NCBI RefSeq assembly: GCF_019175385.1
Contig: NC_083348.1
Coordinates: 43,670,950-43,734,949 of the forward strand
From: Lycium barbarum
Taxonomy: Eukaryota; Streptophyta; Magnoliopsida; Solanales; Solanaceae
DNA: 64,000 nucleotides
Direction of reading: 5' to 3'
Shown here: piece after piece, positions 35,044 to 48,142 of the stretch
Numbering within the stretch: the first letter of the stretch is position 1
Layout of the letters: the number at the start of each line of letters is the position of its first letter
Position numbers and translations under genes: made by a program
The notes under the pieces: generated by a model
The model's database searches: none
The model's input: only the letters and a program-made list of their open reading frames with translations
What the model was told of the DNA's origin: nothing

Positions 35044-37980
35044 GTTTTGCTATCTAGGCTTATTAATGATGAAATTGATGGGGATTATGCTAGATTATGA
35101 TGTAACTAGGATTTTTAATCATATATCTTCCATTATTGGTGTTGAATTCTTGAATCTAAGAGTTAGGGTTTATACCCAAAATTAGGGGTTTTACTTGGAA
35201 TTCAAAATTAGGTGAATCCTTGAGTTAATTTAGCAATTAGTTGTTGGGTTTTTCTCACCTAGTGCTTAATTTGATATTTTACTCCCGAATTTCCCGTTTT
35301 GAACTTGCGGGCCCCGTTTCCCAAAATTCTGGGATTAGATTTGACCTAAATTGAATCATAGAAATATTAGTATCGTTCTTCATGATTTCTAATCTAGATT
35401 TTGAATATGCCTAAACTTCCTTGATTTTGAGGCTCAGCGAAAGGGCCCTGTTGCGTGATTGGGGTTAGCCACCCCGTTGTGTTGTGACTTGATTGTTCTA
35501 TTGTGTTGGCTTGATGCCACGTGTTGTTAGTAGATTTTGGGAACTGTTGTTACATCTTGGTTGTGATATGGTGGTACCTTACTTTTGACGTTGATACGAG
35601 GATAGAGTTCTGTATGACCTGTGTAGTTGTTAATGATATTGTTAGCGTATCCATGTTGGTACTTGTGACACTGATATATTGTTGGCGTACCCATGTTGGT
35701 ACTTGTGAAATTGAGCTGATTCTTGATGTTGACATATGCATTGCACTCATTCTCATTCTTCATGATATATTGTTGATACACTGTTGGTACTTGGTGAAAT
35801 ATTATGATGAGCTTGGCTCAGTTTTTAAATGAGAGTGATGTGAGAGTCTGATATCCGATGTTAGTCCCGTAATTGTGGATTGAGTGAGTGCATGGACTCC
35901 GCGGGTCCCCCAGGGTGGTGCCGGTGAGAACCCTCGTGGGAAAAGATTCGGGTCTCGTCTGTCTGTTGGGCAAAGATCTGGGACGAGTGGCACTTAGACT
36001 TCGCGAGTCACCTTGGGTTGCGCTACCGAGACGTCTACACTTCCGTCCGGAGTACATGTGTACATGGCATTGCATTGCATTGGCATTCATACATCATTGC
36101 ATTGCATTGCATTGTGGCTTATATTGTCATGATCCGGTATTATACTTGTTTGATTGATTCGGATTGTTTATATATCAAGACTTGACATACTTGGGTTTAG
36201 ACGTTTTAACTTAGGTGATGATGGATACCTGTTTCTGACTGTGTTTGACTTATACTTGTTGATTTATATGCCCATCTAGCTTTATTGTCTGAATTATGTT
36301 AGTTATTGTCACGAACCAACCAGAGGGCCGCGATAGGCACCCGGAGCTAACCTACCGAGCACCTCTTAGCATACATCTCATAATCATATCTAGGTGGACC
36401 ACAAACAATAACTCATAAATATCATAGTCTGTAAGGGTATGGGTCCAAAAGATAAAAGTACGTCTATATAAACATCATCAACTATGCCCATATGCGCAAG
36501 CCGACTTGGCTGCCAAAAATGATGTCCAAAAGTATGAACCGATGAGGTTACAGAACATCTAGCTATATACATCTATCTACAAGCATCTACATAGAGCGCA
36601 TGAAATCATAAAGACAGGACAAGACCCCGCCGTGCCCAAATAGGTATACAAAAGAATAATACTACTAGACTGTAGCTCCGAAGCAAATGGAGAGCTCCTG
36701 AGAAGTCACTGATGAAGCATCTAAGGATTCGATCTGTCTCCCTGCCTACCTGCGGTCATGAACGCAGCATCCACAACAAAAAGGACATCAGTACGAATAA
36801 TGTACTGAGTATGTAAGGCATGAATAACAACATAATAAGAGATATGGAAATTAACATGAGATAAAAGAAATAACTTGTACATCTGAATGCCTCTTAAGGT
36901 GGATGTCATGCATGCTTAGCTTTACAAAAAACATCTTATACATACATATATATAGTATATACCAGGCCATATAGGCGCGGTGTTATCATCATATCATCAT
37001 CATCCCGCGTCCGGGATGATATCATAAGCTGCCCACTGTAGTGGTGTGCACATCTACGTACCTACCCGGGCGACTGTAGCGCGGCGCGGTGAGAGAAAAT
37101 ACATACATATATATATATAAAGCATGCATAAGAGCCCAATAAAAGCTATGAGTCTATCGAAGTGACGTAAGGTCGGTAAACCTCCGATTTCTATTATGGA
37201 ACCATCATCATCGCTATATCTCACCTTGAAAAAACAATAATTATATGATGAGATCAACAATAATGAATAAAATCAATAATCATGAAACAAGCTCAATAAT
37301 ATCACGAGAACCTTGAGAATCACGAGTTTCTAGCATTTTTAGGAATAAAGATATTATTGAAGTCGTGTGAAGGTTTACAATAAAAAAATCATGCCTCAAG
37401 AAAGAAAAGGTTAGCCTTAACATACCTCGTTGTCTCCTTACTACTCCTTGCCTATCCTCCTGAGTTTGCAAATCTACATTCAAGATGATTCACACTAAGT
37501 TTAGCTCGTTGAAACACTTATAAGATCAAACTAGACTATTAGGTGAGCTAACAAAATTTGGGCAGCATCCCCCCTATATCACTTACTTCCACCAAATTCC
37601 AAAACAACTCCCAAGCAACAATAACAACATCAACAATACCATAGCCAGGAGATTTATATTCAAATTGGACTCAAATCAATCCAAACTTCTTTTCATCATC
37701 AATCCATTACAACAACTTCAACACAATCCCTTATACACTTGTATACAACACTTCTTCATCATCATTATTACCCCTCATAGCAAGATTATACTCATAACAT
37801 ACTAATAATCATAGCTCAAGTTAATTTACAACTCAAAATATCATCAAATTTATATTTGAACTTTTTCTCCAATTTCCTCTCCTCAAATCTCAACATAATT
37901 ACCAAATAAACTTATAAGCATGGAACTAAGATGAAATCTTACCTCAAAATTCAAGAACACTTCAATTCTAAGGTTACTCC

Positions 37981-40516
37981 TGTCACGACCCAAACCGGAG
38001 GGCCGCGACTGACACCCAAGACCCTACTCGGCTGAGTGTCATACTACCATTCCATCCATGAGTCACAACTTTTTGTGAACCTTTAATCTATGAAATGACG
38101 CTTCCGTCTGGTAAAAAACAACTTTTCAATAAAACTCTTTTCTCAAATCAGGGACTTCTCCCTTACCGTTAATTCAAGAAAACCTTTAGTCACAATAGAA
38201 TCCTTAGAAATAAAGCTTGAAAACACATCGACCTATATGGTCGCTTTATACCACTGTCGATTCCTCGACGCACTATCCACAGGACACTGTCTGCAAAGTC
38301 TCTAACATATACAAAATACCATAACATAAGTACTTTGACTCGGCAACACTCCAAACTGAGATGGAGCTTACCAATCCAGCTGATAGCCTGGGAACATCCT
38401 ATAGCCAATGTCTTCTACTCATCTGTATACACCTGCGTGGCATGAAACGCAGCGCCCCCAGGCAAAGGGACGTCAGTACGAACAATGTACCGAGTATGTA
38501 AGGTAGAATGGAAATAATATAGCTCGACTCGGATGATAAAAGAGTAACAGACTCGACCTGTACCTGTAACCAACTCTGAAAAACGTGTACGTGCATATGA
38601 AATTTTGATGCAGCATGAGTATGTGTATATATATATATAATGCATGCCTTCACCCTGCTCGCAGCCCCTTCGGGCATCATAATCATCGTATACCAGCTGA
38701 TCAGGTGGTTTGCGTATATAACGCCTTAGCCTTTTTCCCTTCCCCATGAAATGATGTCGTGCATGTATGTAAATATGCAAATGCATGAAAATCTTTGAAA
38801 ACCATCAAAAGACTCCCTTTGGAGCAATTTTTAACGCAAAATGGGAACTTCTTCCCTTTTTCATTTGTCTCCTTCGAGACTCCAAATTTTAAATGTAAAA
38901 TGCATAGGAAAGAGAAAACCCTTCAAATGTCCCCTTCGGGAATTAGACAACATTATGAAATTGGACAACCTATGGATGCCCCCTTCGGGACTTAAGAGGT
39001 CAAAGATACGAATACTCCTACATTGTCTAAGAATAGAGTCTTTAGAGTTCGTTTATTTGCTGGGTTCGTTTAGATAATAAGGATCTTCATCACTACCATA
39101 ATCATCACCACTATCATGTATCACTTTGAATGATCCATAACATAAACTGAGGCCATATGTTATATAGCACGCTCAGGCATAAGCTGAGGCCATAGCACAC
39201 TCAGACATAAGCTGAGGCCATAGCACACTCAGACATAAGTTGAGGCCATAGCATACTCAGACATAAGCCGAGGCCATATGTTAAATAGCACGCTCAGTCA
39301 CGTCATGAAATCATCTAGAAACTTAGGCTTGAAAATCTCTAGGATTGGAGTCATCGTAAGATTTTTTAGAAACTATAGACTTTTGGCATTTCTAGGGGTA
39401 AAAATATTATGGATGTCATGTATGGAATCAAAACATAGGAATCATGCCTTTGAAAGAAAGGTTTAACCTTAACATACCTGATTGATCTCTTACGAATTAA
39501 CTCTTATTCTCCCGAACTTGAAAATCTACATTCAAGAGAAATTATACTACCGTTAGACTTATCGTCATATACCTATCTCAAGTCCTTAAACCAAACTCCT
39601 TTAGAATCTACCAAAATTCGGGCAACATCTCCCCTATTTATATGCCTACCCCGGAATCTCAATTCAGTAATCAACAACAACAACAACAATACCAACATCA
39701 ATAACATCATTTCCATCACCAATATGTACCATAAAACAGCCCACACGCTGTTTTCCAACTTCCATAACTAATCAACTTACTACACAATTATTTAACGACT
39801 TTATCTCCGTAAATAAGTCTTAAATAATACCAAAAGAGAAAGAGTCATACCTTCTTTCTTGTTAAGACCGCAATATCCTCAATATCCACGCTAAACCCCC
39901 CCACAAAACAATACTAGAATCACAACCATGCGTTACCCGGACCTAAACCACTACTCCGATACTTGAAAATTGCTCACTTTTTGTTTTCCTCACTCTCTCT
40001 CTTCAATTTCTGGAATTTTCCAGTAAAATCTGGTGAAAAAAAGGGGTTCTTACCCTTTTTATAAGAGTCTAATTCGGGTCGGGTTCATTGTAGCAGTACT
40101 GTAGCAAGTCGGTTACTGTAGCAGTATTGTAGCACGCGATTCTGCAGCACGCGTTTCTGCTCTGTCAGCTGAACTTGTAACGTTTATAATTCTCTACTCC
40201 GAAGTCCAATCAATAAGAGGTTTATTGCGTTGGAAACTAGACTCGGCAAACTTCATTTTAGGCTTTTGTTTCACCTTAAAACACTTCATATGCTAAGAGA
40301 TATTCATCTGCCAAGTTGGACCAAAATTACTCCTCATATTTTCTCCAAAGTCCGACAAACTTAATTTCCTTCATTCACTTGCACGCCAATCCTTTTGGTA
40401 CTTCTCATACATGATCTTAAAACCTTACAACCATAAAATAGGCATATATCACTTGAGTTTTCACAATTTAGCAGTTAACACCTACGGAATCAACGTCCAA
40501 ACTGCGAGGTGTAACA
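37981..40516 (-). repeat. Solo LTR, 2.5 kb, TSD actcc
   Basis: From tgtcacgaccc (37981) to gaggtgtaaca (40516), flanked by perfect actcc (37976-37980 and 40517-40521). It contains the hairpin cluster (38433-38493), a roughly 33-bp tandem repeat of 'cataagctgaggccatagcacactcag' type (39141-39297), donor-like aag|gtatg (GT at 39849-39850), a TATA-like ttataaaaag (about 40055-40064) and, upstream of it in sense, a block of ctgtagcag/gcacgcg motifs (40090-40160). Confidence 0.94.
39141..39297. repeat. Tandem repeat, about 33 bp, 4-5 copies
   Basis: Units of the form 'actcagacataagctgaggccatagcac' with small changes, inside the solo LTR. No coding potential. Confidence 0.85.
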
Positions 40517-41185
40517 ACTCCACATTAATACTCACTCGAGCATCTTCAAGAAGAGGAGACAAGTGTAGACCTCACTTGGAAACCCTAACCACTTTAATAT
40601 TCACTTTGATCTTTGGTGTAGGCTTGGAAATATGTTGGAATATGTTTGGAGATATTTCTAGGGCTTTCTAGGACTTGGGGTTATGTTAAAATGAAATAAA
40701 ATGAAGCAGGGATCATAATTATAACATTTTGGAAACTCACCGCCTAAATTGAACGGCCATAAATTACTGACCGTAATTCAAATTACGGTCGAATTACTGG
40801 TCGTAATTCAAATTATGGTTTGTAATTCAAATCGTAATTTTTTATATAGACCATAATTCTCACTTTATTTCTCAGATTTGCAATATGTAAATTGCATTGA
40901 AAGATAACTTCCTGAACTTCAATTTACATGGGCTATGGATTCCATAACTCCTCATATTCTAGGATATATGCCTCTCTCAAGTTGGACTAAAAAATTTGTC
41001 CAGAATGCTGCCAAATTTTTCCAAAGTTTCGACAACCTTAATTTCTTCGATTCGCTTGATCTCAGAACCTTTAAATACTTGTCTAACACTTATTAAAAGT
41101 CTTTCTTAACATTTAGGGGTATCATAGCCTCTCTGAAATCACATTAGTTTCCTTACAACGACGCGAAAATTTACAAGGTGTAACA

Positions 41186-41221
41186 TCCTTTCCCCCTTAG
41201 AAACATTTATCCTCGAATGTT
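41186..41221 (-). promoter_or_regulatory. Polypurine tract and pre-PPT hairpin of element C
   Basis: In sense the purine run is taagggggaaagga (41186-41199), preceded by aacattcgaggataaatgtt (41202-41221), the same stem-loop as in element I with two changes in one arm. Confidence 0.85.
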
Positions 41222-41389
41222 AAACTCTTAGAAATTTTATAACATTTTTGGCTGAGTTTCCCCTGTAACTATAGTACTACCAACCTATCACAACAACCCA
41301 CAATACACAATGCCTCACAGGACCACAATAATGGCCCCACATGACCAAGACATCACAAAAAAAAAAAAAAGCATTACGCACCTGAAGAC

Positions 41390-42010
41390 AATGGTGTCTC
41401 TGTCTGAACCTCCTCTGGAAATGGAAACAAGTGTGGATACCTGAATCTCATACCTTCTTCAGCTTCCCAAGTTATTTTATCTTTACGTTCACATTTTTTT
41501 ATAGTACTTTTAACAAGGCTACCTCTTTGGTTCTCAATCCCTGAATTTGGAACTTAGTGATCTGATAGGGTAATAGAAACTTTCTCGAGCGATAATTGTT
41601 CTTTAATCTAAAAATCATCAACTGGGGCAACTCTGGAAGACTTCCAACACATTTACGAAGCACAGGCATATGAAAGACTGGATATATAGATTCCCAATCT
41701 GAATTTGGCCCATCCTGCGTATAATTTCATGAAGTCTAAAGTATCCAAGGTAAACTTATCTTCCTTATCAAATCTCAGAAATGTCTTCAGAATGAAATTC
41801 CAAGTCTCAAACCGTCTGATACTCCTCTGTTCTTATAGGGCTTCATACAGGCCATATGAACATTGGAATGGTGACTAGAACCATATAAAATTCAATCCAC
41901 ACTAACTGGTCGTCCCAATTTATTCAAAGGTCTAATATACATGCTTATAACGTATCTTGGGGCGTCTGAACGGTGTGCTCTACCTACCCACTTATCTCAA
42001 GGTGGAAAGC
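41390..42010 (-). pseudogene. Integrase C-terminal half and chromodomain remnant of element C
   Basis: Reading the minus strand, 41390-41470 encodes ITWEAEEGMRFRYPHLFPFP, clearly the chromodomain end. 41500-41560 gives GLRTKEVALLKVL, and about 41650-41690 YPVFHMPVLRKCVG (relatives: [12 protein letters not shown]). 41740-41780 gives LRFDKEDKFT, where element I has [10 protein letters not shown]. 41850-42000 aligns base by base to the integrase segment around [10 protein letters not shown] and NNSYHSS. Stops and frame changes are frequent. This shows that C is a worn-out autonomous element. Confidence 0.75.
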
Positions 42011-45000
42011 CATACTGGGGTATTCTATATTCTTCAGGTTTCACTGAATACATTGATCCTCAGGTACTAGTAGAGAAATGGACAAATTCACCGGGTAAAC
42101 AAAATATTAGGTAACCGAATAATTCCATATATATCTTTCCTAATTTCTTACAATTATAAATTCCATACTGACCATTCATTCCTCCATTTCTCAATGACAT
42201 ATACATATGTTTCCTCGGTCTTTCAGGCTTCTATTTATTTATTATTGGACCACGAACTCTGCAATACTTTCTTCTTTATCGATTTAGCAAGGTCATGATG
42301 CCTCTTTGTTGCCTCTGAATAAACCATATACCCTTGCTATATTTAACATAAAGTCGATTTGATATCTTAGAAATCCATCTTGTTAAGATACTTCTTTCCT
42401 GAATCCCTTTTTCGAGCTTTGATTTAAGAGATATACCATATCCAGGATACGATGTCTTTGCTCAAGTTTCCCAACATATATCATGCCTTGTTGTTGCTAT
42501 CCTCGACTACGCTACACTTCACTAGTTGAAGCTCTATAGTGATCTTAGTAAGCCTCTCATATACTTTTTTCATCTCTGGGGTACGTAATTCTATACCCTT
42601 CTATTACCTTCCAGGATAACCATATCCATTTCGGTACCAGGTCTATCCTTATTCATCTTAATGCCATGAAGCTGTCTTACACGAACTTACTTTCCATTAT
42701 CCTTTTCACTATCATCACTAGCCTCCAATTCCTCATTTAAGCCCATCATATTTCATTTACTTACAATGCCACTATAATTCTTTTATGTCCTGAATATTCT
42801 ATCTCTAGAATTCTCGTATCACCATAAGCTTTCACTTCCATATAGTCATACACATTTATTCTTTTTCATCGTAGGTTGTTACCATCAAATAATCGCGTTC
42901 CTTCGAATAGTTCATTTTCATTTCAGTCCTCCTCAATTTATAACTCTGCATCTTTCCTTCGACAAAACGTTACTAGATTCTGACTTGAATGTTTTTGACT
43001 TTAAGGCTTTTCCTGTACAATGCTTCCCCAATCGTTCTGCGATGCTGAAACTTCGTATCCACACGACTAGCTCGCGGTGGCTATTTTACTTAACTTGTTT
43101 TTTTTATCTTAATCCATTATTTAGTTCGAGTGCCATCATACTCAATCCTTCTCTGTCTCTCCACTACCGAATTTCCTATCACACCCTTATCTCGAAACTT
43201 CAAGCAATCCCTTCCTTAGATTACTATCTCCCAATCTTTATTTAGTCGTGCATATGACCGGTTGGTTATGTTTATCATCAAATCGTCCTTACACTTCATT
43301 GGTCTGCTAGCGTAACATCCCTTTGAGATAGTTTCCAGTTCCTTTATTATTATTTTTCCATCTTCTTACTAAGCTTACTCTTGATCCAATACTTGTCGTC
43401 TCGGCTTCCCCCCCCCCCCCTCCCCTTAGGGAGTTAATCCACTACTCTATATTTTACATCCCATTTAACTCTTTTTTTTTCCCACAAGTACTTACTCCCA
43501 ATCATTTCCACGACTACTCTTAGCCGTAACTATTAGTCGTCTAAATCCATCTGGTCAATTACACATACCTGTAGAAGGTCACGTATTCTCATAGACGTAC
43601 TGGCCTTGAATGGGCCTAATCTTCCATCAAGGAGATCTTCAAAATTTCCTTATCATCCTTCCAGAAATCATCTCCTCATATTACTCGCTCTCCCATTTCA
43701 TCATTATAATGGTATCCAACACAAATTTTCTCTAAAAAATTTGCCCTGGTTATTAACGTTCCTCCTGTTCTTCATTATATACATTCTCATTCCTTAGGCA
43801 GGTCTCTTTTAGTCTATAAGTTCGTCTCATCAATGAACTGTGTATTTTGTATCAATTTGCAACTTCAAACTCATCCAATGCTCATCATGAAAATGATTCT
43901 TTTAAACCATCACTCACTCTCCCCCATTAGTTATTCGGCCTTGTGTTACTAACTCCATAATCTTGTGCTAATAAAACTTTTGGAGGGAATTTTCCATACC
44001 TTAGTCTTGCCTTCGTCTTATACATTCCTGCGAATTAACTCATGTTTCACATATCCTTATACTCGTACCTCTGCATTACATCCTTGCCAATATACTCTAT
44101 ACGATAAGAAGGCCCTCGTCAACGTCTAGCTCATTGAATAACATACATCGTTCTTCTTCCTTTTCTAACCAATCATATCCTTTTTTAACATTCAAAACAA
44201 TAACTATCCTTGGAGAATCTTGCATTCCTTATCCTATCCCCTTTAGACAATACCTTCATCATCCTTATAACTGATATTATTTTCCATTTCCATAATTCTT
44301 GTTTTATCTCTTGTTGCTCGTAAATCGTTAACATATCTACACTCAAATGTCATATTTAAATACATACGTATCCTTTTCACGTCTTATCTCGAGGGAAAGT
44401 TACGACTCCCATCTAATCATATTGATGTCTCATTAATAAAACACTTCTAAGGTTAGTAACCACTCACAATATAAACACAGTCGTTTGCTATTGTCCAACT
44501 GAAAATTTTCGTCAGAACTTCTCTCCTTTTTAAGTCTCTTCAGTAATGCTACAAAAGTTATCTTAAAAAAATTGCATATAATATATCAATACCTCCCTCA
44601 AGGTTGCTTAAACATTAATACAACACTAATTGTGCCTAACGTCATCACTCATCCCCTCATACTGTACTATCTCCCGTTACTTACTAGTCATTCATATCTT
44701 ACGGATTCCTCTTGACACTCATTATTCATAATACTGTAGGTATAATTTCTTCATCAACTATGTCTTATACATACCTCTCCTGTTTAATCATACCATTGCC
44801 ATGTTACCAGTCGCACTCTTAACCTGTTGTATGACCACAAATTCCACTCAAGGTTCCTCTTTAACATTACTCTTTTTCCTTTTTTTTATATAATTGTTGG
44901 GGCATTATGACTTACCGTCATTGCATAACATAAAACATTTCAAAAATCATACTTTCTTAATTTTAACACTTTATCAAAGCGACAAATATACCTTTCATCC

Positions 45001-45240
45001 TTGGTTGCTCTGGTCCTGAAATTCCGATGGATATGGGACTTCCATGGCCCTATTCTAGAACCCTGATCTGGTACGAATCGCTCTAACATAGGCTGGAAAA
45101 ATTCTTCTTCCTGTTATCTCTCTATCGGTTGCTCACTGCCACCCGGAACTTCTACAAATGTACCAACTATACTAATCTGTACGGTCTAACCACCACCTTC
45201 ATTTGAGCCTTGCTCTGAAGATACCGTCAAGTCTTGGTTA
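42011..45240 (-). other. Decayed internal region of element C
   Basis: In sense this should hold the rest of pol and gag, but I cannot recognise RT, protease or zinc-knuckle motifs. The plus strand is pyrimidine-rich. A purine run in sense (13 G, 43406-43418, next to gaggggaatccc-like sequence) resembles a second polypurine tract. Frames at 42985-43245 and 43606-43797 on the plus strand look accidental. Confidence 0.55.
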
Positions 45241-45254
45241 ATAGGGTCCTTAAG

Positions 45255-45575
45255 CTACAAGCTCCTTGGTTTCTCGGAAGGCCCTGCACTCTTCGCTGGT
45301 CTACCAGAATCCGAAGCTTGAGGTTCAACTCCCAACATTGGCCTTTCCCTTCCTTGCTCAGCTATAGCCAAAGGTGAAACTGGCAATACTGGAACTTTTC
45401 CTGGGACCTCTGCTCTTATCAAAGTCGATGATATCTGTGGCACTGATTCATCCTGAACCTCCAACGGGTCTGTTTCCATAGAAGATATGATCTCATATGG
45501 GTCTGTCTCAATGGAAGGTACATCCTCACTTGGGTCTTCCTCTAACGATTAACTTAATCCTCCCCCTGTCGTCAT
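45255..45575 (-). pseudogene. Small acidic ORF near the 5' internal end of element C, one stop
   Basis: From an ATG near 45575 (MTTGGGLS then TAA) the same frame continues SLEEDPSEDVPSIETDPYE and, from a second ATG at 45479, METDPLEVQDESVPQISSTL to a stop at 45255. About 105 residues are open apart from that one stop. The repeated ETDP motif and Pro/Glu/Ser-rich composition are notable. Its position matches the start of gag, but I see no similarity to the Gag of I or D. It could be an N-terminal Gag extension or a private ORF of this lineage. Confidence 0.45.
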
Positions 45576-45814
45576 TACAATCCTTGAATCGATAGTAGTC
45601 CTTTGTGAAGAAGTCGTCGTTAAATTGTAAAACATCAAAGGTCAGGATAGAAGATTTACACCCTATGACTCAGCTCAATAGCACGATCTAGGATACAAAG
45701 AAGGGTAACCATACTAAATGCCATTCAACCTCCTGTTTACAAGTGTGGCATGCTTCACACCCATAAACAAGACTCTACTGGACACGGCTCGTAGGCACAC
45801 CCTAGGACGAACTA

Positions 45815-45825
45815 CTCTGATACTA
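45815..45825 (-). promoter_or_regulatory. Primer-binding site of element C
   Basis: Reverse complement tagtatcagag; one base from the iMet PBS, four bases from the 5' LTR. Confidence 0.85.
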
Positions 45826-45829
45826 TTTT

Positions 45830-48142
45830 TGTCATGACCCAACCAGAGGGCTGCGATGGGCACCCGGAGCTAACCTACTGAGCACCTCTTAGCATACTTC
45901 TCATAATCATTTCTAGGTGGACCACAAACAACAACTCATAAATATCATAGTCTGTAAGGGCATGAGTCCAAAAGGTAAAAGTACATCTAGATAAACATCA
46001 TCAACTATGCCCATATGCGCAAGCCGACAAGGCTACCAAAAATGATATACAAAAATATGAACCGATGAGGTTACAGAACATTTAGCTATATACATCTGTC
46101 TACGAGCCTCTACATAGAATGCATGAAATCATAAAGACAGGACAGGACACAAAAGTATAATACCACTAGACTGCAGCTTCGAAACAAATGGAGCGCTCCT
46201 GAGAAGTTGCTGATGAAGCACCTAAGGATCCGATCCGTCTCCCTGCTTACCTGTGGACATGAACGCAGCGTCGACAAGCAAAAGGACGTTAGTACGAATA
46301 AAGTACTGAGTATGTAAGGCATGAATAACAACATAATAAGAGATATGGAATGTAACATGAGATAAGAGAAATAACATGTACATCTGAATGCCTCTTAAGG
46401 TGGATGTCATGCATGCTTAGCTTTAAAAAAACATCTTATACATACATATATATAGTATATACCCGGCCATATAGGCACGGTGTTATCATCGTATCATCAT
46501 CATCCCACGTCGGGGCATCCCTCGTCCGGGATGATATCATAAGATGCCCACTGCAGTGGCGTGCACATCTATGTGCTTGCCTAGCCGACTATAGAGCGGC
46601 GCAGTGTGAGAAAATACATACATATATATAAAGCATGCATGATAGCCCAATAAAAGCTATGAGTCTATCGGAGTGACGTAAGGTCGGTAAACCTCCGATT
46701 TCTATTATGGAACCATCATCATTGCTATATCTCACCTGGAAAGAACAATTATTATAAGATAAGATCAACAACAATGAATAAAATCAACAATCTTGAAACA
46801 AGCTCAATAATATAATGAGAACCTTGAGAATCATGAGTTTCTTGCATTTTTAGGAATAAGGATATTATGGATGTCGTGTGAAGGTTTACAACCAAAGAAT
46901 CATGCCTTAAGAAAGAAAGGGTTAGCCTTATCATACCTCGTTGTCTCATTACTATTCCTTGTCTATCCTCTTGAGGTTGTAAATCTACATTCAAGATGAT
47001 TCACACTAAGTTTAGGTCGTTCAAACGCTTATAAGATCAAACTAGCCTATTAGGTAAGATAACAAAATTTGGACAGCATCTCTCCTATATTACTTACTTC
47101 CACCAAATTCCAAAACAAATCCGAAACAACAATAACAACATCAACAATACCATAGCCAGGAGATTTATATTCAAATTGGACTCAAATCAATCCAAACTTC
47201 TTTTCATCATCAATCCATTACAACAACTTCAACACAATCCCTTATACACTTGTATACAACAATTCTTCATCATCATTATTATCCCTCATAGCAAGATTAT
47301 ACTCATAACATACTAATAATTATAGCTCAAGTTAATTTACAACTCAAAATATCATCAAATTTATATTTGAAATTTTTCCCCAATTTCCTCTCCTCAAATC
47401 TCAACATAATTACCAAATAAACTCATAAGTATGGAACTAAGATGAAATATTACCACAAAATTCAAGAACACTTCAATTCCAAGGTTACTCCACCTTAAGA
47501 AATACTCACCCAAGCATCTTCAAGAAGAGGAGACAAGTGTAGACCTTACTTGAAAACCTTAACCACTTTAATCTTCACTTTGATCTTTGGTTTAGGCTTG
47601 GAAATATGTTGGAATATGTTTGGAGAGGTTTCTAGGGCTTTCTAGGACTGGGGGTTATGCTAAAATGAAATAAAATGAAGAGGGGATCATAATTATAACA
47701 TTCTGGAAACTCACCACCTCAATTTTACGGCCATAAATTACTGAACGTAATTCAAATTACGGTCGAATTACTGGCCGTAATTCAAATCGTAATTTTCTAT
47801 ACAGACCATAACTCTCACTGTATTTCTCAGATTTGCAATCTGTAAATTGCATTGGAAAGATAACTTCCTTAACTTCAATTTACATAGGTTACGGATTCCA
47901 TAACTCCTCATATTCTAGGAGATATGCCTCTCTCAAGTTGGACCAAAAATTTTGTCCAGAATTCTGACAAATTTTTCCAAAGTTTCGACAAACTTAATTT
48001 ATTCAATTCGCTTGATCTCTGAACCTTTAAATACTTGTCTAACACTTATTAAAAGTCTTCCTTAACCTTTTAGGGGTATCATAGCCTCTCTGAAATCACA
48101 TTAGTTTGCTTACAACGATGCAAAAATTTACGAGGTGTAACA
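45830..48142 (-). repeat. 5' LTR of element C (2313 bp)
   Basis: From tgtcatgaccc to gaggtgtaaca. In sense: repeats of gtaattcaaattacggtc type (about 47740-47810), TATA-like ttataatta (about 47688), donor-like gtg|gtaat (GT at 47452-47453), TGACGT hairpin (46667-46699) and hairpin cluster (46251-46309, with decayed stems). Confidence 0.9.

Larger units (their letters stand above)
36307..41185 (-). repeat. 3' LTR of element C, interrupted
   Basis: Pieces 36307-37980 and 40522-41185 join to about 2.34 kb and match the 5' LTR 45830-48142. It holds the hairpin cluster (36750-36808), a stem-loop atcatcccg-cgtc-cgggatgat (36999-37020), the TGACGT hairpin (37156-37188) and a donor-like gag|gtaag (GT at 37941-37942). 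Confidence 0.9.
36307..48142 (-). mobile_element. Element C: minus-strand Ty3 element with a decayed body
   Basis: 3' LTR 36307-41185 (interrupted by solo LTR 37981-40516), PPT 41186-41199, internal 41186-45829, PBS 45815-45825, 5' LTR 45830-48142. TSD gttat (36302-36306) versus gctat (48143-48147), one C/T difference. The internal region (4.6 kb) is full of stops, but its 3' part still aligns to integrase and chromodomain of element I, so it descends from a coding element. It is inserted in the family-A LTR. Confidence 0.9.

Noticed and set aside
41186..45829. Element C as a purely non-coding (LARD) element
   Set aside because: Its 3' internal part still aligns with integrase and chromodomain of element I; it is a decayed coding element.
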